Assembly: GCA_937927835.1 (NCBI GenBank)
Contig: CALGJS010000102.1
Coordinates: forward strand, 1 to 38,195
Direction: 5' to 3'
DNA: 38,195 nucleotides
DNA from: an uncultured Saprospiraceae bacterium
Lineage (GTDB): Bacteria; Bacteroidota; Bacteroidia; Chitinophagales; Saprospiraceae
Part shown: positions 17,056 through 23,918 of the stretch, one piece after another
Numbering within the stretch: position 1 is the stretch's first letter
Layout of the letters: each line of letters starts with the position of its first letter
The notes under the pieces: generated by a model
Told to the model about the DNA's origin: nothing
The model's database searches: none
The model's input: the letters and a program-made list of their open reading frames with translations, nothing else
Translations under genes and position numbers: made by a program

Positions 17056-18486
17056 TTATTTCTTTTTAGAATAATTAAATTTTCGTTCTGCACGAATTTC
17101 TCGACCAAAATAAAGGTGAAATCCTATATTGGCTCGCCAGTAGTGATCGTTGTATTTTCCTTGTTCTACCAAATCAAAATTATCACTTAAAAGGATATTA
17201 TAATCTAGTGATGTTTTAAGACCAATGGAGTTGTTGATTAAGAATTCAATTCCAGCTCCGAGATTTACTTTAGCATATTTTTTATTAGAAAAGTCAAAAC
17301 GATTATTGGCATTTTCGGTAATCATTCCAATGCCCCCATATCCGTAAGGGGTTAGCAAATTATAAGGAGAAAAACGATAGGCAAGGTTAAGATCCAGGTA
17401 GCTAACATCCGTCTGGAAAAAATCTTTGGTAGCCAAAGAACTCAACCCATAATTTAAAGCAAGTCCCAATTTAGGACCGGGTGAAAAAAGTAAACCAGCT
17501 TCAAGACCCGTAGCGATTGCCGGATTAGGATAGTCTCCTCGATATTGTAAACTACTAGTAGAAAGACTTAGTCCGAATTGTTTACGGCGGTTGTCTAGGA
17601 CTTTATTAAAAATATCAGTTTGAGGAATCCGTTCCTTTTCTTTATCATATTGAATAAATGCATCTGAAACCACTTCACGCGCTTCTTTGAGTTCCCAAAG
17701 GTTTTCTTTTACTCCTTCAATAATTAGACTCATTACAGCTTTTTCAATCGCTTCGGTTAGTGCTAATTCTGAAGGTTCATTATAGGTGAATCCAGTTTCA
17801 GCTTCTAGCAAACGTCCAAAACGTACAAAGCGAAATAGACCCGCATCCATTGCTTGAGAAAGAATGGTTTTTGAAGTATAAACGGTTTTTAAAACCTTTC
17901 CATTGCTGGTAGAAACGGCGCGTAGATATACCGTAACACGATCCTGTCGGTATTGTCCGGAAGCTCCAGCTCCAAAATACCGAAGACCTGCACCACCGGT
18001 AATCACATTGGCATCGTAGGAAATGATACCACCCTCCAAGATAACACCTGCATAGAGTAGTGGTGGTAGATCATTTTGGTTAGTTGCTTCACCTTCGGAA
18101 TTATATTGAGCACGACTAGATCGGATAATTTTTCGCTCATTTAGGAGATTACTTACATTTTCACGTTCAATGGGAATAAACCAATTGGAATCTTCGAGCG
18201 CTTTGATGAGTACGGTAGTTGCTCCTTGCGTAACGGCAGTGGACCAGCTGGTTCCATTCTCACTGGGTTTATACTGACCGGTTTGATCTCTGAATTTATA
18301 AACTGCGACAATAATTGGGCTTTTCGCTTCTGGCAGATTTTTGAGCTCAATAGTGGATTGAGTTTCTTCTCCTAGACGAGCTTTGGTGGGAGCTACCGGT
18401 TGGTGTAATAGTAAACTACAGCCGGAGCAGAAAATGACGATCAGTAAGCTGAACATCATTTTAATAAATGGATTCGTTCCCTTCAT
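17056..18486 (-). CDS. csgG: Curli secretion channel CsgG with C-terminal barrel-like extension
   Basis: CsgG is the lipoprotein that forms the outer-membrane channel exporting curlin subunits. The lipobox is FCSGC (residues about 19-23). The CsgG domain (to about 260) shows the usual features: IIVAVYKFRDQTGQYKP, NWFIPIERENVSNLLNERKIIR, LLYAGVILEGGIISYDANV, GAGLRYFGAGASGQYRQD and VTVYLRAVSTSNGKVLKTV. E. coli CsgG is about 277 residues; this one has 476. The extra C-terminal region (about 310-470) has alternating strand patterns (GLSLSTSSLQYRGDYP, GLEAGLLFSPGPKLGLALNYG, YLDLNLAYRFSPYNLLTPYGYGGIG, WRANIGFHLYFG), like a small outer-membrane beta-barrel. csgF precedes it after 177 bp containing two hairpins. 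The start ATG is clear. Confidence 0.92.
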   Translation of the reverse strand: MKGTNPFIKMMFSLLIVIFCSGCSLLLHQPVAPTKARLGEETQSTIELKNLPEAKSPIIVAVYKFRDQTGQYKPSENGTSWSTAVTQGATTVLIKALEDSNWFIPIERENVSNLLNERKIIRSSRAQYNSEGEATNQNDLPPLLYAGVILEGGIISYDANVITGGAGLRYFGAGASGQYRQDRVTVYLRAVSTSNGKVLKTVYTSKTILSQAMDAGLFRFVRFGRLLEAETGFTYNEPSELALTEAIEKAVMSLIIEGVKENLWELKEAREVVSDAFIQYDKEKERIPQTDIFNKVLDNRRKQFGLSLSTSSLQYRGDYPNPAIATGLEAGLLFSPGPKLGLALNYGLSSLATKDFFQTDVSYLDLNLAYRFSPYNLLTPYGYGGIGMITENANNRFDFSNKKYAKVNLGAGIEFLINNSIGLKTSLDYNILLSDNFDLVEQGKYNDHYWRANIGFHLYFGREIRAERKFNYSKKK

Positions 18487-18580
18487 TAGTAATGCGTGTT
18501 GTTTTCTTTCTAGTAAAAGAAATTTTTTTTTGGTGAAAATTGTAAAAAGGGGAAACTAGGACGGTGGTGGGAGTTTATTC

Positions 18581-18596
18581 AGGTATTCATATACCT
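18581..18596. promoter_or_regulatory. Inverted repeat AGGTAT-TCAT-ATACCT in the csgF-csgG gap
   Basis: A perfect 6-bp inverted repeat with a 4-base spacer, 95 to 110 bp before the csgG start. The same 12 specified bases with the same spacing occur again upstream of csgA (21858-21873), which suggests a shared operator in the curli locus rather than chance. Confidence 0.45.
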
Positions 18597-18604
18597 ATTG
18601 TCCA

Positions 18605-18631
18605 GTTTGGTCTGTAAGATACAGACTAAAC
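18605..18631 (-). promoter_or_regulatory. Hairpin between csgF and csgG
   Basis: GTTTGGTCTGT (18605-18615) pairs with ACAGACTAAAC (18621-18631), 11 bp with one G-T wobble and a 5-base loop. It lies about 33 bp past the csgF stop on the transcribed strand. No T run follows directly, so it looks more like an mRNA processing or stability element, or a partial terminator, than a full terminator. Confidence 0.4.
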
Positions 18632-18663
18632 CAATAATATTCAACGGTTTTATTTCAAATACT

Positions 18664-19092
18664 TTAGAAAAAAGGAATAATTACCTGAGTTTGTTCTCCT
18701 AAAGACGTATCTAGGATGGTAATTGACAACCCCTCTACGGTATTATTTACTTCGATTTGAAAATTTCCAACTGTATAAGAGCCTTCTTCCAGACCTGCTT
18801 CTCCAAATTGACTAGTAGCTACTTGTCGAGAAATCTGACTTAATAGCTGACGATTTAGATTTTCTGCAAAATCTTCCAAGCTAGAATTACGATTGAAAGA
18901 AAAAGACTCGTTTTCAGGTTCTTCGATCAAATTCTGGACTTGAGCCGAATTAAGCATCCATTGGTAATTAAAAGTTTCGCCACCAAAAGCAGGATTGATA
19001 GGCTTGTAAACAAGGTCTTGGCCGTTGCAAAATGTTCCTGATAAGCAAAAGCAAGTAACAAAGAAAATAATAAAGGATAATTGATTTTTCAT
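18664..19092 (-). CDS. csgF: Curli assembly factor CsgF
   Basis: CsgF couples the CsgG channel to the nucleator and helps anchor the growing fibre at the cell surface. The 142-residue precursor has a signal peptide (MKNQLSFIIFFVTCFCLSGTFCNGQ). The mature N-terminus, DLVYKPINPAFGGETFNYQWMLNSAQVQN, matches the family signature (FxNPxFGG...LLNSAQAQN), which inserts into the CsgG lumen. The middle (SLEDFAENLNRQLLSQISRQV) matches the helix, and the C-terminal strands (GSYTVGNFQIEVNN, LSITILDTSLGEQTQVIIPFF) fit the family as well. Length is close to the E. coli protein (138). csgE stops 33 bp before its start. Confidence 0.92.
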   Translation of the reverse strand: MKNQLSFIIFFVTCFCLSGTFCNGQDLVYKPINPAFGGETFNYQWMLNSAQVQNLIEEPENESFSFNRNSSLEDFAENLNRQLLSQISRQVATSQFGEAGLEEGSYTVGNFQIEVNNTVEGLSITILDTSLGEQTQVIIPFF

Positions 19093-19125
19093 AAAATAAT
19101 TGATTTCAGTTTTGGTAAAATTGTT

Positions 19126-20109
19126 TTAAATGCCACTTCCCATTTGATCCTCTTCTTTTAGTTGACTATCAATGTTTGCTTGAGCTTTGAGTCGGGCTCT
19201 AGTAATTCGAATCGCAAAATTTACGACGTTTTCAAGGGCATCATAACGAGGCGGCACGAAATTTTGAAATATCTTTTGTTCGTTAAGTGTCAAGGAAACT
19301 TGTGCTCCACGACCACGAGAAGGTTCTTCTCTAATATAAATAGAAAAGTTTTTTGCCCCAACGGGTGCAATCCACTTTTTGTAAAATAAATCATAGAAAT
19401 CACGTGCAATCTTAGAGCGCGTTTCGTCAATGATCAAACCATCAATCTCTAATACATCTACCGGTACCTTTGCATTTGACTTTCGGGTGGAGGTAATTGG
19501 CTTATTTGTTTTTGTAGGCGGTATAAGTTTTTTAAGTGCTTCAGGGAGTTCTTTATTTTTGGGAGGATTAGTTACCACATTATCTTTGGTATTTTTTTCT
19601 TTCTTTGTAGTAGGTGAAATCGTTTTTTTCGATTCTTTTTTATCTAATACGATAGGGTTTTCTTTTTTATCTTGATTTGACTGTACAGATTTTGTTGGTA
19701 TCTCTTTTTTCTTTGTTACTATTGGTGTGCTATCAGGATAGAACAAAGAATCGGTAAAGATAGTCCCTAGGTCGTTGTGGATTTTAAAAACTACTTTATA
19801 GTTGTCGGTATTATTTTTATAGAAACTACTACGACCTAAAATCTTTGTACGGTTAGGACTCACTGTAAAGCTTCCGCTTTGTTGGTGCTTAGCGGTTCCG
19901 GAATTTCCAGATTTAGTAAGTTCCATTTTTTGGTAAAGGGTGAGTTCTTGGTCTGATTCATTTTTAATCATTCCTCTAATCTCAATTTTCTTGGTGGTGG
20001 GTAAATCTACGACTTCGATCCAAGCGCTGATATTAGCTGACTCGCTTTGAGCCACTAGACTAGTAATGGCCAAAAGAAAAAATACTATAATTAAGTTAAC
20101 CCCTTTCAT
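19126..20109 (-). CDS. csgE: CsgE with N-terminal CsgH-like domain and basic linker
   Basis: I start at the ATG at 20109 (MKGVNLIIVFFLLAITSLVAQS, a good signal peptide), eight codons inside the track ORF. The C-terminal domain (about residues 215-315) is CsgE: EIDGLIIDETRSKIARDFYDLFY, FSIYIREEPSRGRGAQVSLT and NQKIFQNFVPPRYDALENVV. In E. coli CsgE (129 residues) caps CsgG and guides CsgA to it. The N-terminal region (about 20-125) resembles CsgH/CsgC-family curli chaperones: a beta-rich domain with ELTKSGNSGTAKHQQSGSF and RTKILGRSSFYKNN, close to the KSGxSGxSxxxQxGxF...LG pattern I know from CsgH. A Lys/Thr/Pro-rich linker (about 130-215) joins the two. CsgH-like assignment is by pattern and less certain than CsgE. 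Confidence 0.85.
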   Translation of the reverse strand: MKGVNLIIVFFLLAITSLVAQSESANISAWIEVVDLPTTKKIEIRGMIKNESDQELTLYQKMELTKSGNSGTAKHQQSGSFTVSPNRTKILGRSSFYKNNTDNYKVVFKIHNDLGTIFTDSLFYPDSTPIVTKKKEIPTKSVQSNQDKKENPIVLDKKESKKTISPTTKKEKNTKDNVVTNPPKNKELPEALKKLIPPTKTNKPITSTRKSNAKVPVDVLEIDGLIIDETRSKIARDFYDLFYKKWIAPVGAKNFSIYIREEPSRGRGAQVSLTLNEQKIFQNFVPPRYDALENVVNFAIRITRARLKAQANIDSQLKEEDQMGSGI

Positions 20110-20162
20110 ATCGCTGACTATGATAAACAACAATTAGATAAAAATCAAGGGGGAAAAGATAT

Positions 20163-20702
20163 CTAAATTCTGGACTGTTCTATTTTTAACCTAAGTCCAT
20201 CTCCTTCTTGAATGATTTTTATTTCTTTATTTTCAACATTTCCTTCTAAAATCTGAATGATTTCATTATCGTTTCCAATTTGAATAAGTTCGATGTCAAG
20301 GCCATCTACTTGATTTATTTTTTGGATAATACGATTTTCATTACCTTGTTGTACAATTCCGATTTTATTATTAGATCCTACAAGATCTAATTCATAATAA
20401 TTATCACTTCCTTGTTGAACTAGTGCTAGTTTATTAGCTTGTCCTTCCTGTCGAACAATCGCCAGGTTAAACTCACCACTCTGTAATATTTGAGCAATAT
20501 TAGCTTTGTCACGCTCTGTTAGTTTTTGTACAATTTCAGCTTCATTACTAAGACCTTCTTGTTGTACAATAGTTTGGTTACCGTTTTGTGCGTTAATTTC
20601 CTCTTGTAATAAAAGAGAAGATTCTTGCAAAAAATCCTCTGGCGTTTGACCGAAAGCAAACGAAGCAAAAAATAAAAGCAAAACTATTAAAGAAAATTTC
20701 AT
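20163..20702 (-). CDS. csgB: Curlin-repeat subunit, probable CsgB-like nucleator
   Basis: The signal peptide is MKFSLIVLLLFFASFAFG. The mature protein carries curlin-type units with Gln and Asn at regular spacing: QNGNQTIVQQEGLSNEAEIVQ, QSGEFNLAIVRQEGQANKLALVQQGSDN, VGSNNKIGIVQQGNENRIIQ and QIGNDNEIIQILEGN. It ends in EIKIIQEGDGLRLKIEQSRI, with a charged/hydrophobic tail that departs from the repeat consensus, as nucleator subunits tend to. It has 179 residues and more charged residues than the neighbouring subunit. Placement directly after the larger, Gln/Asn-rich csgA-like gene, across a strong hairpin, supports major (upstream) and minor (downstream) roles. The assignment of CsgB over a second CsgA is inference. 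Confidence 0.8.
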   Translation of the reverse strand: MKFSLIVLLLFFASFAFGQTPEDFLQESSLLLQEEINAQNGNQTIVQQEGLSNEAEIVQKLTERDKANIAQILQSGEFNLAIVRQEGQANKLALVQQGSDNYYELDLVGSNNKIGIVQQGNENRIIQKINQVDGLDIELIQIGNDNEIIQILEGNVENKEIKIIQEGDGLRLKIEQSRI

Positions 20703-20718
20703 GTGTTTTGATTGATAG

Positions 20719-20750
20719 AAAGATTCTACCTCCGAAGAGGTAGAATCTTT
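20719..20750 (-). terminator. 14-bp hairpin with cUUCGg tetraloop between csgA and csgB
   Basis: AAAGATTCTACCTC (20719-20732) and GAGGTAGAATCTTT (20737-20750) are perfect complements. On the transcribed (minus) strand the loop is TTCG closed by C-G, the extra-stable cUUCGg type. It lies 18 bp past the csgA stop and 16 bp before the csgB start. The T run after it is short (TTTCTAT), so partial termination or protection of the csgA mRNA end is likely, which would give more CsgA than CsgB. Confidence 0.75.
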
Positions 20751-20768
20751 TTAATAAAACAATATATC

Positions 20769-21611
20769 TTAGTTCTCAGACTGAGAAACAGTAGCGCTGT
20801 TACGGCTTCCTGCTTGTAAAATAATACTGTTGTTAGTTTGACCACTCTGCGTGTTGATTGCTTCGTTGGCGTTACCTTCTTGGCTAATAGCAGCAGCATT
20901 TTCGTTTCCATCTTGAGAAAGAAGGATGTTGTTGTCATCACCAAACTGATCCAATAAAACTTGGTTTTCAGCACCAGCAAAGTTGTTGTTACCGTTTTGA
21001 GCAACGTTCATGGTATTTCCGTTACCTTCCTGCATTGCAGAAATATTATTAGAAACGCCAGTCTGTTGGATAATAGCAGCACTATTATTACCTAACTGAT
21101 CAACAGTAATAGAACTGTTTTCACCAGCTTGCTCTTGAGTAGCAACGTTGTTATCTCCTACTTGCTGAACGAAAGCACTGTTGTTTCCAACACCAGACTG
21201 TAACTGAATTGCACGGTTACCATTACCTTCCTGAGCTACAGAAAGATCATTACCATTACCTTCAACTTCTTGACGAGTGGTATTTAGGTTACCTTCTTGA
21301 GAGATAGAAGATACATTATCTCCATCTGCCATTAGACTAACAGCATTGTTAGCGTCTCCAACCTGAGCAAGGTTAACTGCATTGTTACCTCCGTTTAGTT
21401 GAATTTCTCCAACGTTGTTGGTTCCAGCTTGGCTTAAATCTACTACGTTGTTATCTGCATTTTGGATAACTAAAGTAGAGTTAGTAGCACCACGCTGAGT
21501 GATACCTGCATTGTTGTCGTCACCAGTTTGCTGAAGATTACTTGTGTTGCTCTGAGCACACAATAGTCCTGCTGATAACAGAATAGAGAGAGAAAGAAAA
21601 ATCTTTTTCAT
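20769..21611 (-). CDS. csgA: Major curlin subunit, CsgA-like, about 20 short repeats
   Basis: The signal peptide is MKKIFLSLSILLSAGLLCAQ. The mature region is almost wholly built of about 11-residue curlin half-repeats with internal Gln, Gly and Asn, for example SQAGTNNVGEIQLNGGNNAV, AQVGDANNAVSLM, SQEGNLNTTRQEVEGNGNDL, QQVGDNNVATQEQAGEN and SQDGNENAAAISQEGNANEA. I count roughly twenty such units, against ten half-units (five repeats) in E. coli CsgA, so the amyloid core should be longer. There is no cysteine after the signal and charge is mostly acidic. It is the first gene of the curli operon, and its 5' region has two inverted repeats about 225-262 bp upstream. The ORF at 20726-21004 is an out-of-frame shadow of the repeats. 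Confidence 0.9.
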   Translation of the reverse strand: MKKIFLSLSILLSAGLLCAQSNTSNLQQTGDDNNAGITQRGATNSTLVIQNADNNVVDLSQAGTNNVGEIQLNGGNNAVNLAQVGDANNAVSLMADGDNVSSISQEGNLNTTRQEVEGNGNDLSVAQEGNGNRAIQLQSGVGNNSAFVQQVGDNNVATQEQAGENSSITVDQLGNNSAAIIQQTGVSNNISAMQEGNGNTMNVAQNGNNNFAGAENQVLLDQFGDDNNILLSQDGNENAAAISQEGNANEAINTQSGQTNNSIILQAGSRNSATVSQSEN

Positions 21612-21857
21612 GAGTGTCTAAAATTTAATGGTTAAAAAAAATATTTATTTATTTATAAGAATGAATTAGTAGTGGTGGCAATACAGAAGTATTACAAACA
21701 ATATTTGGGGAGATTGTGCTTGAGTTTTTGGAACAAACTTTTTAGTGAATACCATCTACTATCAAAACCTCAATTAGTTATAAAAAAGGTATTTGATCTT
21801 AAGAAATGCTTTGAAATAGGAATTGTGAATAAGTAAAAATACTAAGAATAGTATTTT

Positions 21858-21873
21858 AGGTATAAAAATACCT
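21858..21873. promoter_or_regulatory. Inverted repeat AGGTAT-AAAA-ATACCT upstream of csgA
   Basis: The same 6-4-6 palindrome as at 18581-18596, here 247-262 bp before the csgA start and next to another hairpin (21836-21857). It could be an operator for a curli regulator. No CsgD homologue lies in the window. Confidence 0.45.
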
Positions 21874-21940
21874 GTCACAAATGTAATGGAATCTTCTCTG
21901 ATATAAAAGTCGTCTAAGAAAATTACCCTAAATGTGGTAG

Positions 21941-21990
21941 AAAATAAAAATGGGTCAGATCTGTAACAGCATCTAACCCATTTTTATTTT
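21941..21990 (-). terminator. Intrinsic terminator of aspS
   Basis: AAAATAAAAATGGGT (21941-21955) and ACCCATTTTTATTTT (21976-21990) pair perfectly over 15 bp, with an inner AGAT/ATCT pair. On the minus strand the stem ends in a T-rich arm, as in A-tract/T-tract terminators. It begins 13 bp after the aspS stop. It may work in both directions and insulate the csgA upstream region. Confidence 0.8.
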
Positions 21991-22002
21991 TTTGTATTAA
22001 AT

Positions 22003-23778
22003 TTAGCTTTTCACCTCTTCTTTATGAAGTAAAAGCGCCAGTTCTTCCAACTGTTCTTTGGAGATGGTAGCAGGAGCATCGATCATCATATCTCGCCCTT
22101 GATTGTTTTTGGGGAAAGCAATAAAGTCCCGAATGGACGATTGTCCTTTCAGCACGGCACATAATCTATCAAAACCAAATGCAATTCCACCATGTGGAGG
22201 TGCACCAAACTCAAAAGCACCCATCAAGAATCCAAACTGATCTGCAGCTTCTTCTTTTGAGAAACCAAGCAAGTCAAAGTTTCTAGATTGTAGTGCTCGG
22301 TCATGAATTCTAATAGAACCGCCACCAATTTCAGATCCATTAATGACCAAATCATAAGCATCTGCTCGCAAAGATTTCATAGTCTCATGATCGCCATCCA
22401 TCATTCTTTCAACATCTTCTGTCTTCGGAGAAGTGAATGGGTGATGCATCGCGTGGAATCGGTTAGATTCTTCATCCCATTCTAAAAGCGGAAAATCTAA
22501 TACCCATAGTGGCTTAAAATCGCCTTCTTTCATCAAGCCCATTCTCTTACCCATTTCTAGTCTAAGATTATTAAGCTGTTTTCTAGTTTTATCTGTTTCA
22601 CCAGAAAGAATGAGTAACATATCACCAGGCTTTGCGTTCATTTTTTCAGCCCAGACTTTTAGATCTTCATCAGAAAAGAATTTACCTACAGAAGACTTAT
22701 AAGTTCCATCTTCATTTACTTTGACGTAAACTAATCCTTTGGCACCAATCTGTGGTTGTTGCATCCACTCAGTTAGTGCTTTGATATCTTTATTAGAATA
22801 ATTAACTGCTTGACCTTCTGCACAAATTCCTACCACTAATTCTGCATTATCAAAAACAGAAAATCCTTTTTGCTGAGCAACATCGTTGAGCTCCGTAAAC
22901 GCCATATCAAACCGCAAATCTGGCTTGTCCGATCCATATTTTTCTAATGCTTCATCATAAGACATTCGAGGGAAGTCTGGTAACTCAATACCAATAGTAG
23001 TTTTAAACAAGTGTTTAGTCAACCCTTCAAAAGTATTTAAAATATCTTCTTGAGTTACAAAAGACATCTCGCAGTCAATTTGCGTAAACTCAGGTTGACG
23101 ATCTGCTCGTAAATCCTCATCTCGGAAACACTTAACGATCTGAAAATATTTGTCGAATCCAGCCACCATCAATATTTGTTTAAAGGTTTGTGGGGATTGT
23201 GGAAGTGCATAAAACTGTCCAGTATTCATTCGACTAGGTACCACAAAATCTCTGGCACCTTCTGGTGTACTTTTTATTAATACTGGAGTCTCTACTTCAA
23301 TGAAATCTTTGTTTGCTAAATACTTACGTGTCTCAATGGCTAGTTCACTTCTAAAAATAATATTATCCTGTACCTTCCTTCTACGTAAATCTAGATAACG
23401 ATATTTCATCCGTAAGTCTTCTCCACCATCTGTATCTTCCTCAATAGTAAATGGAGGAGTTTTAGCAGCATTTAAGACTTCTAATGATTTAATTTCTATT
23501 TCAATATTACCGGTTGGACGATTAGGATTTTTATTGGTTCTTTCTCTAACTAATCCTGAAACCTTTAGGACATACTCACGGCCTAATTTCCGCGCTTGAT
23601 TGCAAAGCGCTTCGTCGTCCTCCATGTTGAAAACCAATTGTGTAATCCCATAGCGATCGCGAAGATCAATAAAAGTCATTCCGCCAAAATCACGGCTGGC
23701 TTGTAACCATCCACTAAGCGTTATTGTCTGACCAATGTGTTCCATTCTAAGTTCGCCGCAATTGTGTGTTCTATACAT
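22003..23778 (-). CDS. aspS: Aspartyl-tRNA synthetase
   Basis: A class II synthetase charging tRNA-Asp. The 591-residue length is typical of bacterial AspRS. The N-terminal anticodon-binding OB domain ([48 protein letters not shown]) is followed by motif 2-type [23 protein letters not shown]. The bacterial GAD insertion domain lies at about residues 285-420. Motif 3 is present as [19 protein letters not shown]. The flipping-loop/active-site text [21 protein letters not shown] is intact. Essential housekeeping gene; the start ATG is clear and matches the family. It is divergent from the SLC12-like transporter gene and followed by its own terminator. Confidence 0.97.
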   Translation of the reverse strand: MYRTHNCGELRMEHIGQTITLSGWLQASRDFGGMTFIDLRDRYGITQLVFNMEDDEALCNQARKLGREYVLKVSGLVRERTNKNPNRPTGNIEIEIKSLEVLNAAKTPPFTIEEDTDGGEDLRMKYRYLDLRRRKVQDNIIFRSELAIETRKYLANKDFIEVETPVLIKSTPEGARDFVVPSRMNTGQFYALPQSPQTFKQILMVAGFDKYFQIVKCFRDEDLRADRQPEFTQIDCEMSFVTQEDILNTFEGLTKHLFKTTIGIELPDFPRMSYDEALEKYGSDKPDLRFDMAFTELNDVAQQKGFSVFDNAELVVGICAEGQAVNYSNKDIKALTEWMQQPQIGAKGLVYVKVNEDGTYKSSVGKFFSDEDLKVWAEKMNAKPGDMLLILSGETDKTRKQLNNLRLEMGKRMGLMKEGDFKPLWVLDFPLLEWDEESNRFHAMHHPFTSPKTEDVERMMDGDHETMKSLRADAYDLVINGSEIGGGSIRIHDRALQSRNFDLLGFSKEEAADQFGFLMGAFEFGAPPHGGIAFGFDRLCAVLKGQSSIRDFIAFPKNNQGRDMMIDAPATISKEQLEELALLLHKEEVKS

Positions 23779-23880
23779 ACTCTGAAGGTGATTTGATTAT
23801 TTAATTATTGAGAGTTTTAAATCCAGCCACAAAAATAGTGGATTATATTAACTTGAGCCGCACAACGTTACTCAATTTAC

Positions 23881-23888
23881 TACCTTTG
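23881..23888 (+). promoter_or_regulatory. Candidate -7 element TACCTTTG for the transporter gene
   Basis: An exact match to the Bacteroidota -7 consensus TAnnTTTG, 31 bp before the ATG at 23919. It implies a short leader of about 25 bases and supports that ATG over the track's TTG start at 23808. No good TTG -33 element is found at the usual 19-base spacing. Confidence 0.35.
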
Positions 23889-23918
23889 CTCCCTGATTTT
23901 GGATCTTTGAATGCAATT

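Larger units (their letters stand above)
21612..22002. promoter_or_regulatory. 391-bp gap: csgA upstream region and aspS terminator
   Basis: No coding frame is supported. The region should hold the curli operon promoter on the minus strand. It contains an AT-rich hairpin (AAAATACT-N6-AGTATTTT, 21836-21857) directly abutting the AGGTAT palindrome at 21858-21873, and the aspS terminator at 21941-21990. I could not find a clear TTG/TAnnTTTG promoter pair for csgA. Confidence 0.5.

Noticed and set aside
20726-21004. ORF of 92 residues on the minus strand within csgA
   Set aside because: It is an out-of-frame reading of the repetitive csgA coding DNA; the in-frame gene has a signal peptide and consistent curlin repeats.
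20769-21611. Regularly spaced DNA repeats that might suggest a CRISPR array
   Set aside because: The repeats are degenerate, about 33 bp or half of that, and track codons for the Q-G-N curlin units; there are no identical repeats or unique spacers.
23808-23918. Longer transporter start (TTG at 23808, 37 extra residues)
   Set aside because: The -7-like TACCTTTG at 23881 lies inside this stretch, and the ATG at 23919 begins the conserved SLC12-like N-terminus.
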